Part shown: one piece after another, positions 27,693 to 36,740 of the stretch
Position numbering within the stretch: position 1 is the stretch's first letter
Layout of the letters: the number at the start of each line of letters is the position of its first letter
Assembly (NCBI RefSeq): GCF_002980525.1
Contig: NZ_PVBQ01000006.1
Location: forward strand, 62,001 to 126,000
DNA length: 64,000 nucleotides
DNA from: Sphingobacterium haloxyli
GTDB taxonomy: Bacteria > Bacteroidota > Bacteroidia > Sphingobacteriales > Sphingobacteriaceae
Reading direction: 5' to 3'
Notes under the pieces: generated by a model
Databases searched by the model: none
What the model saw: the letters and a program-made list of their open reading frames with translations, nothing else
What the model was told of the DNA's origin: nothing
Position numbers and translations under genes: made by a program

Positions 27693-30600
27693 ATGAGGAA
27701 ATTCATATTTTTATTTTTTACCTTTCTTTCCAGCTTTTATGCGGTCGGACAGAATCGGGAGCTTACGGGAATTGTAAAGGACGAAGTCGGAATGCCGCTG
27801 GCCGGTGCAAGTGTTCGGCTAGCACAATCAACGATAGGTGCCAGTACAGATGCCGATGGCACGTTTAAACTGACAATTCCCGAAGAAGGGACACACTCGC
27901 TTGTTGTCGACCTTATGGGATATAAATCGAAGACCATATCTATTGGAGGAACTGCCAGCCTTGATATTGTCTTAATCGTTGACGAAGCCTTGGCTTTGGA
28001 CGAAGTGGTGGCGGTGGGATACGGAAGTGTCCGCAAAAGAGATCTTACTGGCGCCGTTGGTTCTGTTGGAGGCAAAGAGCTCCAGGAACGAGGAACGACC
28101 TCTGCCATGGAAGCGCTGCAGGGTACTGTTCCAGGAGTTGACATCAGTAGTACTTCTACACGCCCTGGCAGAACATTCAATATCCAGATCAGAGGACAAA
28201 ATTCTATGCAGGGGGGAGAACCTTTATATATCGTCGACGGTATTGCAACCGGTAACATTGATTTTCTAAACCCAGCGGATATTGAGAATATTGATGTGCT
28301 AAAAGATGCTTCGTCCACGGCGATATATGGATCAAGGGGATCGAACGGTGTTGTCATCGTGACTACCAAGAATGCGGGTAGACCGGGTGATACGCGGACA
28401 ACAGTAACTTATGATGGTTATTACGGTGTGAGGGAGTTGGCTAGAATCCCAGATTTTATGGATGGACGGGAGTGGGTAGATTTTCGTACATCCGCGTACT
28501 ACACCTATGCCAATGACCGGTATTCGCTAGACAATCTGAATACTATCCTGCAAAATAGTCCTTTATTGGAGTCACGTCTTTATAATGAACAGTACGAGGA
28601 TTGGTTGGGGCTGGGGACGAGGACTGGGAGACAACAGAACCACTATTTGGGAATTGCCGGCGCCGCTGATAAACTGACGTATAATCTCGGCGTGGGCTAT
28701 CAACAGGAAGTTGGTAACTTTTTGAAGGAAGATCTGAACCGGTACACGTTAAAACTTTCCGTGGAACATAAAACGTCTGAATATTTTAGTACCGGGGCGA
28801 GCATCAATTTTGTGCACGGCATTAATAATTCGGGGAGTGAACACGGCTACCGTGATATTCTACGCATGCCTCCTATCTTGTATGCACACGATGAAAATGG
28901 CAATCTGATCGCGCAGCCTGGTATTGCGACGTCTATTCAAGGTACTGGAAATTTCACGAGCTCACCCAATCCGTTGAACGAAATCAATAGTGGTACGGAA
29001 GAAATCCGTCAATACGATTTACTGTCGAACATTTTTGCGGAATTGCGCCCGATGGAAAACTTATCTATTCGCAGTACATTCATGCCGAGATTCAGTCGGA
29101 TGCGGACAGGCCGGTATTATGGTATCGTCCCTGGGACGCGAAATCAGGATGTGTCGTATCAGGATAATATCGAAAATCTGGAGTGGACCTGGGATAATGT
29201 CATCAACTATAATACGGTTATGGGAAATGATCATAAATTGGACGTTTCGTTAATTCAAAGTGCTTACAAAACGAGAGCTGAAGGTATCTGGGCTGGAGCA
29301 AATGATTTACCTTATCCATCGCAGTGGTACAATCTGTTCAGTGGTGCGTTTGCCGCAAATCAATCGGGAACATCTTATATTGAAACGAGCTTACTTTCTT
29401 TTGCAGCTCGGGCAAACTATGATTTCAAGGGACGTTACCTGTTGACGGGTACTATTCGTTATGATGGTAGTTCCAGGCTACGTAATAAATGGGCTGCATT
29501 CCCGTCAATGGCGGCCGCTTGGCGCATCTCGGAAGAGAATTTCATGCAAGACATCTCATTTGTCAACGATTTGAAACTAAGGACTAGCTTTGGGTATTCG
29601 GGCAACCACAATGGGATTGACGCCTTTGGCTCACAATTGACTCCACAAACCAATACGGTTATTTGGTATGATTTCAACGGTACCCCGGTGAGAGGATTTA
29701 TGTCAGGCCCTCCGATTAACCCGGCTATTACCTGGGAGAAAACGAGGGAGTTAAATGTCGGGGTAGATTTTAGTTTGTTTAATCATCGGGTACGGGGTAA
29801 TGTTGAGTTTTATGATAAGCTTTCCGACGGTTTATTGATGCAGCGTACATTGACGATTGAATCGGGTGTGCCCTGGATGATGGACAACATCGGTTCGGTC
29901 AGCAACCGTGGTGTGGAGGTAGGGTTGCACACGACAAATATCAGCCGTAACGACTGGGAATGGACCAGCTCTTTTATGTTCTCCCATAACAAAAACAAGA
30001 TCCAAAGCCTATATGGGAAAAAAGAAGACGTAGTGGGGGAAACCCGCTTTATAGGACAGCCTATAGAGGTCATCTATGATTATCGGATTACAGGGCTCTG
30101 GCGCATGGACCAACTTGAGGAAGCGGCCCGGTACGGGCAACAGCCAGGACAGGCTATTGCGGCCGATACGGACGGTAACGGTCGGATTACACCGGCTGAT
30201 CGCGTCATATTGGGATCACCTTATCCGGACTGGATCGGTAGTGTGACTTCAAACCTGCGCTATAAAAACTGGGATCTTTCTGTTAACCTATATACGCGTC
30301 AAGGCGTTTTCGTGGCCGATAGGTTCTTGGAAGAGTTTGGACCACAAAATACCCAGCGCGGGCGGCCAAAAATTAGATATGATTATTATATTCCACCAGG
30401 TCTTCCACGTTATGACTGGAATAATTGGGGTACGCATGCTGATGGAAGTCCGAAAGCGGTATGGGGGGATAGTGGAGAAGGAAATGAAAACGCCAAGTAT
30501 CCGCATCCACAGAATGTCGGTCCTTACTATGGTAATAATGGACGTTATACGGATGCATCTTTTGTCAAAATCAGAAACATTGTAATGGGATATACTTTGC

Positions 30601-30779
30601 CCAGCGAAATGGTTTCGAAATGGAAAATGTCGTCGATGCGTGTATATGCCAATATTTTGAACCCTTTTGTGTTTACAAAATACGAAGGTTGGGATCCGGA
30701 GTATGCAACAACGGCTTTGAGCGAGGGGAATGGGCCAAGTAACGTAACGTATCAATTGGGGGTTAATGTCAGATTTTAA
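27693..30779 (+). CDS. SusC/RagA-family TonB-linked outer-membrane channel
   Basis: Second outer-membrane importer, 1,028 residues, with a signal peptide ending YAVGQ. It has the carboxypeptidase-D-like domain (LTGIVKDEVGMPLAGASV), the DEVVAVGYG box, a plug with QGGEPLYIVDG and DASSTAIYGSRGSNGVVIVTTK, and a barrel ending with aromatic RF as expected for outer-membrane insertion. No STN domain. The two SusC proteins differ clearly in sequence beyond the plug signatures, so this is not a recent duplication. It is paired with the susD gene that begins 16 bases after its stop. Confidence 0.95.
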   Translation: MRKFIFLFFTFLSSFYAVGQNRELTGIVKDEVGMPLAGASVRLAQSTIGASTDADGTFKLTIPEEGTHSLVVDLMGYKSKTISIGGTASLDIVLIVDEALALDEVVAVGYGSVRKRDLTGAVGSVGGKELQERGTTSAMEALQGTVPGVDISSTSTRPGRTFNIQIRGQNSMQGGEPLYIVDGIATGNIDFLNPADIENIDVLKDASSTAIYGSRGSNGVVIVTTKNAGRPGDTRTTVTYDGYYGVRELARIPDFMDGREWVDFRTSAYYTYANDRYSLDNLNTILQNSPLLESRLYNEQYEDWLGLGTRTGRQQNHYLGIAGAADKLTYNLGVGYQQEVGNFLKEDLNRYTLKLSVEHKTSEYFSTGASINFVHGINNSGSEHGYRDILRMPPILYAHDENGNLIAQPGIATSIQGTGNFTSSPNPLNEINSGTEEIRQYDLLSNIFAELRPMENLSIRSTFMPRFSRMRTGRYYGIVPGTRNQDVSYQDNIENLEWTWDNVINYNTVMGNDHKLDVSLIQSAYKTRAEGIWAGANDLPYPSQWYNLFSGAFAANQSGTSYIETSLLSFAARANYDFKGRYLLTGTIRYDGSSRLRNKWAAFPSMAAAWRISEENFMQDISFVNDLKLRTSFGYSGNHNGIDAFGSQLTPQTNTVIWYDFNGTPVRGFMSGPPINPAITWEKTRELNVGVDFSLFNHRVRGNVEFYDKLSDGLLMQRTLTIESGVPWMMDNIGSVSNRGVEVGLHTTNISRNDWEWTSSFMFSHNKNKIQSLYGKKEDVVGETRFIGQPIEVIYDYRITGLWRMDQLEEAARYGQQPGQAIAADTDGNGRITPADRVILGSPYPDWIGSVTSNLRYKNWDLSVNLYTRQGVFVADRFLEEFGPQNTQRGRPKIRYDYYIPPGLPRYDWNNWGTHADGSPKAVWGDSGEGNENAKYPHPQNVGPYYGNNGRYTDASFVKIRNIVMGYTLPSEMVSKWKMSSMRVYANILNPFVFTKYEGWDPEYATTALSEGNGPSNVTYQLGVNVRF

Positions 30780-30795
30780 ATTAAAAGAGAACGTA

Positions 30796-32481
30796 ATGAA
30801 AAAAACAATATATGCATTATTGGTTGGCGTGTTCGCTTTGTCGGGATGTGAAAAGTTTCTCGAAGAAGATAACCGTGGAGGAATTACCAATGAAGAGTTT
30901 TATAGGACGGAAGCGGGATATAGATCTATTGTTAGCTCATCCTATGCTACCTTACGTACAACATTCGGTCGGCAGGCACCCTGGCTTTTGTTGGGCGGTA
31001 CGGATGTTTACCAAATGAACAGAGGATTTGATAACCGCGCTTTGATGGAGTATACGCAGCTCTTTGCGGATAACGGCGATGTATTGACCTTTTATAGAAA
31101 CTGCTATGAAGCCATACAGAATATCAACGTAGCGATATTTTATAACGATATCACCGAAGTAGATGAAGTGCAGCGGAAAACCTGGTTGGCTGAATTGAGG
31201 TTCTTGCGTGCATTTTACCATTTCATGTTGATAGAGCAGTTCGGTGGCATCGTTATTAATGACGAACCCACCTTGGAGGAGCCGCGGCTGAATCTTCCTC
31301 GCGCTTCGTTGGCTGAATCCTTCGACTTTGTAATCAGTGAAATGGAAGCAGCATTACCGGATTTGGAAAATGATCGCGCCAGAGTGAATCAGGCAGCCGC
31401 AAATCATTACCTAGCCAAAGCGTATTTAACAAGAGGATGGGACTTAGAACAACGTGCTGATTTTGAAGAAGCGCGACAATATGCAGAAGCAGCAATTGGT
31501 GGGTATAGCATCAGCATTCCGTACGAAGAGTTATGGTCCCCATCGAATGAGATGAATGACGAAGTGCTGTTCGCGGTACAGTACGACGGAGAATCCATAG
31601 GAGATGTAAGTGAGGGAAACAATCAACAGTCTTTGTTCGGTCCATATCTGGGGGGGGCGGAGCTGAACCATAAATATATGACCTCGCCGATGATTCCGTC
31701 TTGGAGTTTGCACAATTTTTATGAAGAGAACGACGCTCGTTATGATGCAACATTTATGTTGACAATTTATGATCAGTATTTTGACTATTATGATGGTAAT
31801 AAGGATAAAAATGAAATGCTAATCCGTGCGTATTATCCGCGGGTTTGGGGAAGAGAGTACACATCTGCTGATTCATTGGCTTGGGTACAAGGAAAGGAAC
31901 ATCAGATTGCTTCCAATTTTCGGTATTATCCCTTTAAATATGACGAACAAGAATATCGGACCAATTATCAACTGGATTTTGTCACACCTGTGATCAAGAA
32001 GTTTGATAGTCCGAGCACCCGTCAGATATTTGGTACACATGTGAGCGTACGGGACATAGTATTAGCACGTAAAGCCGAAACCTATTTCCTTTATGCAGAA
32101 GCCAGCATCGGATTAAACGACTTTGGTACAGCAGAGCAATACGTTCAGCGCGTTTTGGATCGTCCTGAAAATGCTAAAGGTGGCGGAACACTTAGACCTT
32201 CTCAAAGTATTGCTAATGCGTCTAGCCAAAGTGAAGCTTTAGATGGACTGTTGATAGAAAGTGCCAAAGAGTTTGCTGGGGAGTATTTACGTTGGGCTGA
32301 ACTGAGGCGTACTGGGAAACTGAAAGAACTGTGTGGACGCTATAATTTTGACATACGTAGGGTCGGTGCTGAAGAGGCGTTCCGTGGAGCGGATGGACAG
32401 GATAAAATCTATCGTCCTATCCCGCAAGCCGCGATTGATATTAATGAAGCCCAAGTTTCGCAAAATCCTGGGTACAATTAA
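30796..32481 (+). CDS. SusD/RagB-family outer-membrane nutrient-binding lipoprotein
   Basis: Partner of the preceding SusC, 561 residues from the ATG at 30796. An earlier in-frame ATG at 30766 overlaps susC and would push the signal peptide inward. The lipobox is ALSGC followed by EKFLEED, typical of the family. RagB features include FLRAFYHFMLIEQFGG, the TPR stretch HYLAKAYLTRGW, and the C-terminal LIESAKEFAGEYLRWAELRR with AQVSQNPGYN at the end. It is about 65 residues longer than the other SusD here. The ligand is unknown. Confidence 0.94.
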   Translation: MKKTIYALLVGVFALSGCEKFLEEDNRGGITNEEFYRTEAGYRSIVSSSYATLRTTFGRQAPWLLLGGTDVYQMNRGFDNRALMEYTQLFADNGDVLTFYRNCYEAIQNINVAIFYNDITEVDEVQRKTWLAELRFLRAFYHFMLIEQFGGIVINDEPTLEEPRLNLPRASLAESFDFVISEMEAALPDLENDRARVNQAAANHYLAKAYLTRGWDLEQRADFEEARQYAEAAIGGYSISIPYEELWSPSNEMNDEVLFAVQYDGESIGDVSEGNNQQSLFGPYLGGAELNHKYMTSPMIPSWSLHNFYEENDARYDATFMLTIYDQYFDYYDGNKDKNEMLIRAYYPRVWGREYTSADSLAWVQGKEHQIASNFRYYPFKYDEQEYRTNYQLDFVTPVIKKFDSPSTRQIFGTHVSVRDIVLARKAETYFLYAEASIGLNDFGTAEQYVQRVLDRPENAKGGGTLRPSQSIANASSQSEALDGLLIESAKEFAGEYLRWAELRRTGKLKELCGRYNFDIRRVGAEEAFRGADGQDKIYRPIPQAAIDINEAQVSQNPGYN

Positions 32482-32512
32482 CGGTTGACCCGAAAGAATA
32501 TTATGCTGTTTT

Positions 32513-32550
32513 AAGTCTCTTTGCTGAAAAGTAAAGAGACTTATTTCTTT
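32513..32550 (+). terminator. Terminator after the right-hand SusCD operon
   Basis: AAGTCTCTTT and AAAGAGACTT pair over 10 bases around a 10-base loop and are followed by a T-rich tail (ATTTCTTTG), 31 bases past the susD stop. Confidence 0.7.
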
Positions 32551-32686
32551 GTTAAATCAATATCATTCGCAAAAATAGCTTTGGGTTGTATTTTTTTAGG
32601 GCGCGACAAATAACTAAAAAAAATATTTGCCATGTTACAAAAATCCGCTACGTATACACGTCAAACGAGGCTGTCGAAAGTTGTTA

Positions 32687-32719
32687 AAAAAAATAGGGAG
32701 CATCGCTCCCTATTTTTTT
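32687..32719. terminator. Bidirectional terminator downstream of the HU gene
   Basis: A near-perfect hairpin (ATAGGGAGC / GCTCCCTAT with a 3-base loop) is flanked by seven A residues on one side and seven T on the other. It can therefore terminate transcripts from both strands, chiefly the HU gene on the minus strand. Confidence 0.85.
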
Positions 32720-32736
32720 ATTTTATACTATTTATA

Positions 32737-33033
32737 CTATTTTTTCTTTCCTTTTTTAGGAGCATCTACGGCTTCTTTAAGGGCTTTGCCAGCGGTGAAT
32801 TTAGGAAGTTTCTTCGCAGCTATTTTGATAGTAGCCCCAGTTTGTGGGTTTCTACCGTTTCGAGCAGCACGGTCGGATATACCAAAAGTTCCAAAACCAA
32901 TTAAAGTAACGTTTTCGCCTTTTGATAAGGATGAAGACACCGCCCCTGTAAAACTGTTGACGGCTTTCTCTGCTTGTGACTGCGTAATTCCAGCCTCGCT
33001 GGCAATATGCTTAATCAAGTCTGTTTTGTTCAT
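32737..33033 (-). CDS. HU-family DNA-binding protein
   Basis: Small nucleoid protein of 98 residues that bends and compacts DNA as a dimer. The full HU fold is visible: helix pair ([23 protein letters not shown]), the [26 protein letters not shown] arm region with the conserved RNPQTG, and the closing helix. The C-terminus ends in a short lysine-rich tail (PKKGKKK). It has its own promoter and terminator. I cannot tell whether it is the main HU of the cell. Confidence 0.95.
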   Translation of the reverse strand: MNKTDLIKHIASEAGITQSQAEKAVNSFTGAVSSSLSKGENVTLIGFGTFGISDRAARNGRNPQTGATIKIAAKKLPKFTAGKALKEAVDAPKKGKKK

Positions 33034-33080
33034 TATTATTCAAGTTTAAGATTTATAGTGTATATACTAATTCTATGCCA

Positions 33081-33088
33081 CAAATATA
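33081..33088 (-). promoter_or_regulatory. -7 box of the HU gene promoter
   Basis: On the minus strand TATATTTG matches TAnnTTTG exactly, about 48 bases before the HU start codon. The -33 element is weak (TTA about 19 bases further upstream). Confidence 0.45.
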
Positions 33089-33307
33089 AATTTTAGATAA
33101 CAACATTAACTTTTTTATATTCTCGTTTGAAGTATATGCTGGACATGCTTTTTTAACGGTTTATATCCGGTCCTTCTATAGTTGCATATTTGGCGTATCC
33201 CTACTTTCGATTCGAATATAAATATAATATCGAATAAACCAAAATTAATACCTAAAGAATAATAATTTTTTTTCTTTTTCCTTAAAATTAGAGGCTTTAA
33301 AGAGGGA

Positions 33308-33760
33308 TTACGTCGTCGGTCGCATAAAATCAAATGCTCCCTGCCGTAGATTTATTCCGTATTCTAGATAAGCTTTCAGACAAGCTAAAAAATTCGCCCA
33401 TCCTTCTGTTTGGCCTTTTGCACGTTCAATTCCTTCGATGGTATTATCCATTTCGTGTTCAATAATCTTTACAATAGTAGATTGATTATCACTTTCTGTC
33501 AAAAATATCTCTACAAGTTGATTCTCGAGTCCACCGCTCCAATCAAAGGAGATATAGTTGAAGGGTCTGATTTCTTTGCCTGTTACGGGGAAACGTTCAG
33601 GAAACTCGGGAAACATCCACTCAACCGTGACACCGTTTTCCAGTTTTCCTGAGGCATTCGCTATAAAGTAGCCGCTCATTTTTTCTGGTTTAATGATCGT
33701 ATCGAAAACCTCGGCAATAGGTTTTTGTATTTGAATTTTGGCTGTGGCAGTAAGTTTCAT
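33308..33760 (-). CDS. SRPBCC / AHSA1-domain protein
   Basis: Cytosolic protein of 150 residues with the START-like SRPBCC fold of the AHSA1 family. It opens with KIQIQKPIAEVFDTIIKPEKMSGYF and contains FDWSGGLENQLVEIFLTE and EGWANFLACLKAYLEYG. Bacterial members bind hydrophobic ligands, and the function here is unknown. It lies 19 bases downstream of a VOC-family gene on the same strand. AHSA1 and VOC genes are often neighbours in Bacteroidota. Confidence 0.85.
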   Translation of the reverse strand: MKLTATAKIQIQKPIAEVFDTIIKPEKMSGYFIANASGKLENGVTVEWMFPEFPERFPVTGKEIRPFNYISFDWSGGLENQLVEIFLTESDNQSTIVKIIEHEMDNTIEGIERAKGQTEGWANFLACLKAYLEYGINLRQGAFDFMRPTT

Positions 33761-33779
33761 AGGAGCGTTTTATTGACTG

Positions 33780-34220
33780 CTACATTGCTTTGTTGCCTTC
33801 ATAGTGTATCATCCACGCGATACCAAACTGATCCACGAAAGAAGAGAACAGCTCTGCGAAGAATGTTTCACCTAAATCCATTTCCATTGTTTGTGCATTT
33901 ACGCTGAGTTTATTGTGCAACGCCTGCGCTTGTTCTGGTGAGTCAGTGTCCAACATAACGTAGTTGGAGGTGCCAAATACCGCTTTTTGACCAAAACTCT
34001 CGATGCAGTCTGAACCCATAATCATGGCATGTTCATTAATTCGTAAAGCCGTATGCATGATTTTGTTTTTATCTGTTTCGGGGATTGTAAAATTAGGGTC
34101 GGCCGGCATATCTCCAAATCGGTGAACCCCTAAGAATGGACCACCAAAAACAGTCTGGTAAAACTGAAAAGCTTCTTCACAGTTTCCGTTAAAGTTAAGG
34201 TAAGCGTGTAGTTTTGTCAT
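33780..34220 (-). CDS. VOC-family (PhnB/glyoxalase-like) protein
   Basis: Protein of 146 residues with the vicinal-oxygen-chelate fold of the PhnB-like subgroup, opening LHAYLNFNGNCEEAFQFYQTVFGG and closing with FGIAWMIHYE. Such proteins may bind metals and small ligands, but no substrate can be given. A TATATTTG -7 box on the minus strand at 34289-34296 probably drives it and the AHSA1 gene as a two-gene unit, with a leader of about 60 bases. Confidence 0.87.
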   Translation of the reverse strand: MTKLHAYLNFNGNCEEAFQFYQTVFGGPFLGVHRFGDMPADPNFTIPETDKNKIMHTALRINEHAMIMGSDCIESFGQKAVFGTSNYVMLDTDSPEQAQALHNKLSVNAQTMEMDLGETFFAELFSSFVDQFGIAWMIHYEGNKAM

Positions 34221-34362
34221 GATGCTATTATCAACAGGTATAATATTATAAATTATCTTTTTGCTTTAATTGCTTGTGTCAATATAGTCAAATATAAAAG
34301 GCTTAAAGAAAAAATGTCTTGTCATAAGGCAAGAAAAGAATCTGATATAGTTGTGGGATCTG

Positions 34363-34385
34363 AGGCAGGCCATATGTGCCTGCCT
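34363..34385. terminator. GC-rich hairpin after the arginase-family gene
   Basis: AGGCAGGC and GCCTGCCT form an 8-base-pair stem with a 7-base loop, 10 bases past the stop of the arginase-family gene. No T-run follows on the gene's strand, so termination efficiency is uncertain. Confidence 0.5.
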
Positions 34386-34395
34386 GGATCTGTTT

Positions 34396-35475
34396 TTAAA
34401 ATGTGATGGGCGTACCGGTATCCAACCCGTTATTTTTCGCTAATACACCACACAAATGAAAAAGTAGACGCGCTCCCACGTTTCCATCCCACTCATCGGT
34501 TTCGCCCGGTGCTACTTCGACCAGGTCAACCCCGACGATATGTTTGCCCGAACTCGCTAGCGCATTCAGCATATAAGTCACCTGCTCGTATGATAGCCCT
34601 CCAGGTACGGGTGTTCCGGTGTTTGGACAATACCAACGATATAATGCATCAATATCGAAACTGACGGCAACATGGTTAGGTAACAAATCGATTATTTCAT
34701 TTACTTGTTGTTGCCATGGTTGGCCTTCAAATTGTCTTGCTTTGAGATCTGCGTCTGTAAAAACATGTATTTTGGCAGAGGATTTAGCGATAGAAACCTC
34801 TTCTTCACAAAAATCACGTATTCCCACTTGAATCAATTTGCTGACCTGAGGCAATTGAATAGCATTGTACATAATAGAAGCGTGTGAATAGGTGAATCCT
34901 TCATAGGCAACACGTAGGTCCATGTGCGCATCAAAATGAAGAATCCCGAAATCCTCGTATTTATCTGCCAAAGCACGGTAATAACCCAAAGGGGTAGAAT
35001 GATCGCCTCCGAGTAGGACAACCCTTTTTCCCTTTGCTAGCCAATTTGATACCCGCTCATGTAAAGCGCTGTTCAGGGTCTCACAAGCTTCGTTGACAAT
35101 AGCCAAATCTGCCTGTAACTCCGGACTTTGTTGAATATCTTTCCCCGCTTCCAATGCTTTAATAATAGGCTGCGCTAACTTTTTATATCGTTTGCTGTTG
35201 GCTGTCCATTGTTCGGGCGCTTGGTCCATGTAGATGCCGAGTTTCCATAAACCGGGAAATTCTTGATGATGTAAATCTACTTGGAAAGATGCTTCCATAA
35301 TAGCTTCTGGACCTAATGACGCTCCTGCGCCGTAGCTTACAGTTACTTCCCAAGGCACTGGTATAACGATAATCTCACTTTCGTCGGCAGTAAATGGTAG
35401 GCCATAAATGCTGGCATCAGCTAACCCTGGCTGCGACGGATCAAAATTTGCTATTTTCTGTTCTTTTGTAGACAT
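34396..35475 (-). CDS. Arginase/agmatinase/formiminoglutamase-family ureohydrolase
   Basis: Metal-dependent hydrolase of 359 residues from the ATG at 35475; the upstream extension looks like leader sequence. Manganese-ligand motifs of the ureohydrolase family are intact: GGDHS, DAHMD and SFDIDAL, plus GTGTPVPGGL near the active site. It could hydrolyse arginine, agmatine, formiminoglutamate or a related guanidino compound releasing urea or formamide. Sequence alone does not decide, and no histidine-degradation or polyamine genes are next to it. It stands alone, divergent from the Ppx/GppA gene. Confidence 0.9.
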   Translation of the reverse strand: MSTKEQKIANFDPSQPGLADASIYGLPFTADESEIIVIPVPWEVTVSYGAGASLGPEAIMEASFQVDLHHQEFPGLWKLGIYMDQAPEQWTANSKRYKKLAQPIIKALEAGKDIQQSPELQADLAIVNEACETLNSALHERVSNWLAKGKRVVLLGGDHSTPLGYYRALADKYEDFGILHFDAHMDLRVAYEGFTYSHASIMYNAIQLPQVSKLIQVGIRDFCEEEVSIAKSSAKIHVFTDADLKARQFEGQPWQQQVNEIIDLLPNHVAVSFDIDALYRWYCPNTGTPVPGGLSYEQVTYMLNALASSGKHIVGVDLVEVAPGETDEWDGNVGARLLFHLCGVLAKNNGLDTGTPITF

Positions 35476-35656
35476 AGTAATGTTTTGATTTTTCGTGTAA
35501 AGATAATAGAAAGTTTTTTCTCTGATTCCGGAAACGATTTTTTTATTGACGTGTGGAAAAAACAAAATAGATACGTTAACTTAACACTATATTAATATTT
35601 GATTCAGTAATATTGTACATTATTAAAATTATAATCGAACTATCAAAATTTTATCT

Positions 35657-36535
35657 GTGAGATACGGAGCTATAGATATAGGATCTAACGCCGTTAGATT
35701 ATTAATTGCGGAAGTTAATACGGAAACCAAGCCAGTTCAATTTAAAAAAGAAGCGCTTATACGGGTGCCCCTACGTCTGGGCGATGACGCGTTTATAGAC
35801 CATCACATATCAAAGCCCAAATTTGATAATATGGTCAAAACTATGCAAGCTTTTCGTAATCTCATGGATGTCTACCGTGTTTCTGACTATATGGCTTGTG
35901 CGACTTCTGCCATGCGGGATGCGGACAACGGGGCAGATATCGCGGCGGCATGTAAAAAAGTAGGGGTTGACATTCAAATTATAGGCGGTAGCCAAGAGGC
36001 CAAAATAATTTATAACAGCCACCTCCAGGAGAAGATGGATACCGGTAGGGTGTATCTCTATATAGACGTTGGGGGAGGGAGCACGGAGATTTCGCTTTTC
36101 GCAGATGGGAAGCTGGTCGCTTCACAGTCTTTTAACCTGGGAACTATTCGTATATTGGATAACCAAGATAGCCCAGAGACTTGGGAAAATATGAAACTAT
36201 GGATAAAAGAGCACACAAAAAAATATAAACATATATATGGCATCGGAACGGGAGGGAATATCAATAAACTTTCCAGGATTGCGAATGATAAAGCTGACAA
36301 GCCGATGTCCTATGCAAAGCTTAGGGCTATTTATCAGCATTTGAATGCGTATTCTCTAAAAGACCGAATTCATGTGCTGGGATTAAAGCAAGATAGGGCA
36401 GATGTTATTATTCCGGCTGCAGAGATTTTTCTGACCATCATGAAGGTAGCGCGATTAAAGAATATTGTGGCGCCGAGGGTCGGTTTGGTTGATGGTATTA
36501 TCCAGACTTTGATAGACAATAACTTAGCGAAATAA
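35657..36535 (+). CDS. Ppx/GppA-family exopolyphosphatase/guanosine phosphatase
   Basis: Protein of 292 residues, the short single-domain type. The ASKHA fold phosphate-binding motifs are clear: IDIGSNAVRLLI at the start and DVGGGSTEIS about residue 135. It hydrolyses polyphosphate or (p)ppGpp-type substrates, linking phosphate reserve and stringent response. It begins with GTG directly ahead of RYGAIDIG. Unlike in many bacteria no ppk gene lies beside it. It precedes tRNA-Leu in the same direction. Confidence 0.92.
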   Translation: MRYGAIDIGSNAVRLLIAEVNTETKPVQFKKEALIRVPLRLGDDAFIDHHISKPKFDNMVKTMQAFRNLMDVYRVSDYMACATSAMRDADNGADIAAACKKVGVDIQIIGGSQEAKIIYNSHLQEKMDTGRVYLYIDVGGGSTEISLFADGKLVASQSFNLGTIRILDNQDSPETWENMKLWIKEHTKKYKHIYGIGTGGNINKLSRIANDKADKPMSYAKLRAIYQHLNAYSLKDRIHVLGLKQDRADVIIPAAEIFLTIMKVARLKNIVAPRVGLVDGIIQTLIDNNLAK

Positions 36536-36557
36536 AGTGTAAAATTTGCTAAAAACC

Positions 36558-36589
36558 TTTCGCTAATGAGCTAAAAAGCATTACTTTTG
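36558..36589 (+). promoter_or_regulatory. Promoter of tRNA-Leu
   Basis: A TTTC at 36558-36561 and a TACTTTTG (perfect TAnnTTTG) at 36582-36589 are separated by 20 bases. Transcription would begin near 36595, a few bases before the mature tRNA end. Confidence 0.6.
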
Positions 36590-36599
36590 TTCACGCAAT

Positions 36600-36683
36600 G
36601 CCCAGGTGGCGAAATTGGTAGACGCACCATCTTGAGGGGGTGGCGCTCGCAAGGGCGTGGCAGTTCGAATCTGCTCCTGGGCA
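36600..36683 (+). tRNA. tRNA-Leu (anticodon GAG)
   Basis: An 84-base tRNA. The acceptor stem is GCCCAGG/CCTGGGC with discriminator A. It has a D-arm with GGTAGA, an anticodon stem CCATC/GGTGG around the loop TTGAGGG (anticodon GAG, reading CUC and CUU), the long class II variable arm expected for leucine, and the T-loop TTCGAAT. The CCA end is not encoded. Confidence 0.97.
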
Positions 36684-36695
36684 CTATATCTACAA

Positions 36696-36729
36696 GAGGG
36701 GCTTAGATTATAAGCCTCTCTTTCTTTTT
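36696..36729 (+). terminator. Terminator of tRNA-Leu
   Basis: GAGGGGCTTA and TAAGCCTCTC pair over 10 bases (one G-T wobble) around GATTA and are followed by TTTCTTTTT. Confidence 0.85.
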
Positions 36730-36740
36730 ATACTTCGTTT

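Noticed and set aside
27737-28369. 210-residue open frame antisense to the right-hand susC
   Set aside because: It lies entirely inside a clear susC coding region with no family features, start signal or partner; it is a frame shadow of a GC-richer stretch.
30288-30890. 200-residue open frame antisense to susC and susD
   Set aside because: It spans the end of one real gene and the start of another on the opposite strand, with no domain; best explained as a shadow.
24087-32481. Recent duplication of a SusCD pair
   Set aside because: The two SusC and two SusD proteins differ widely in length and sequence beyond the usual family motifs, so an old or independent origin is more likely.
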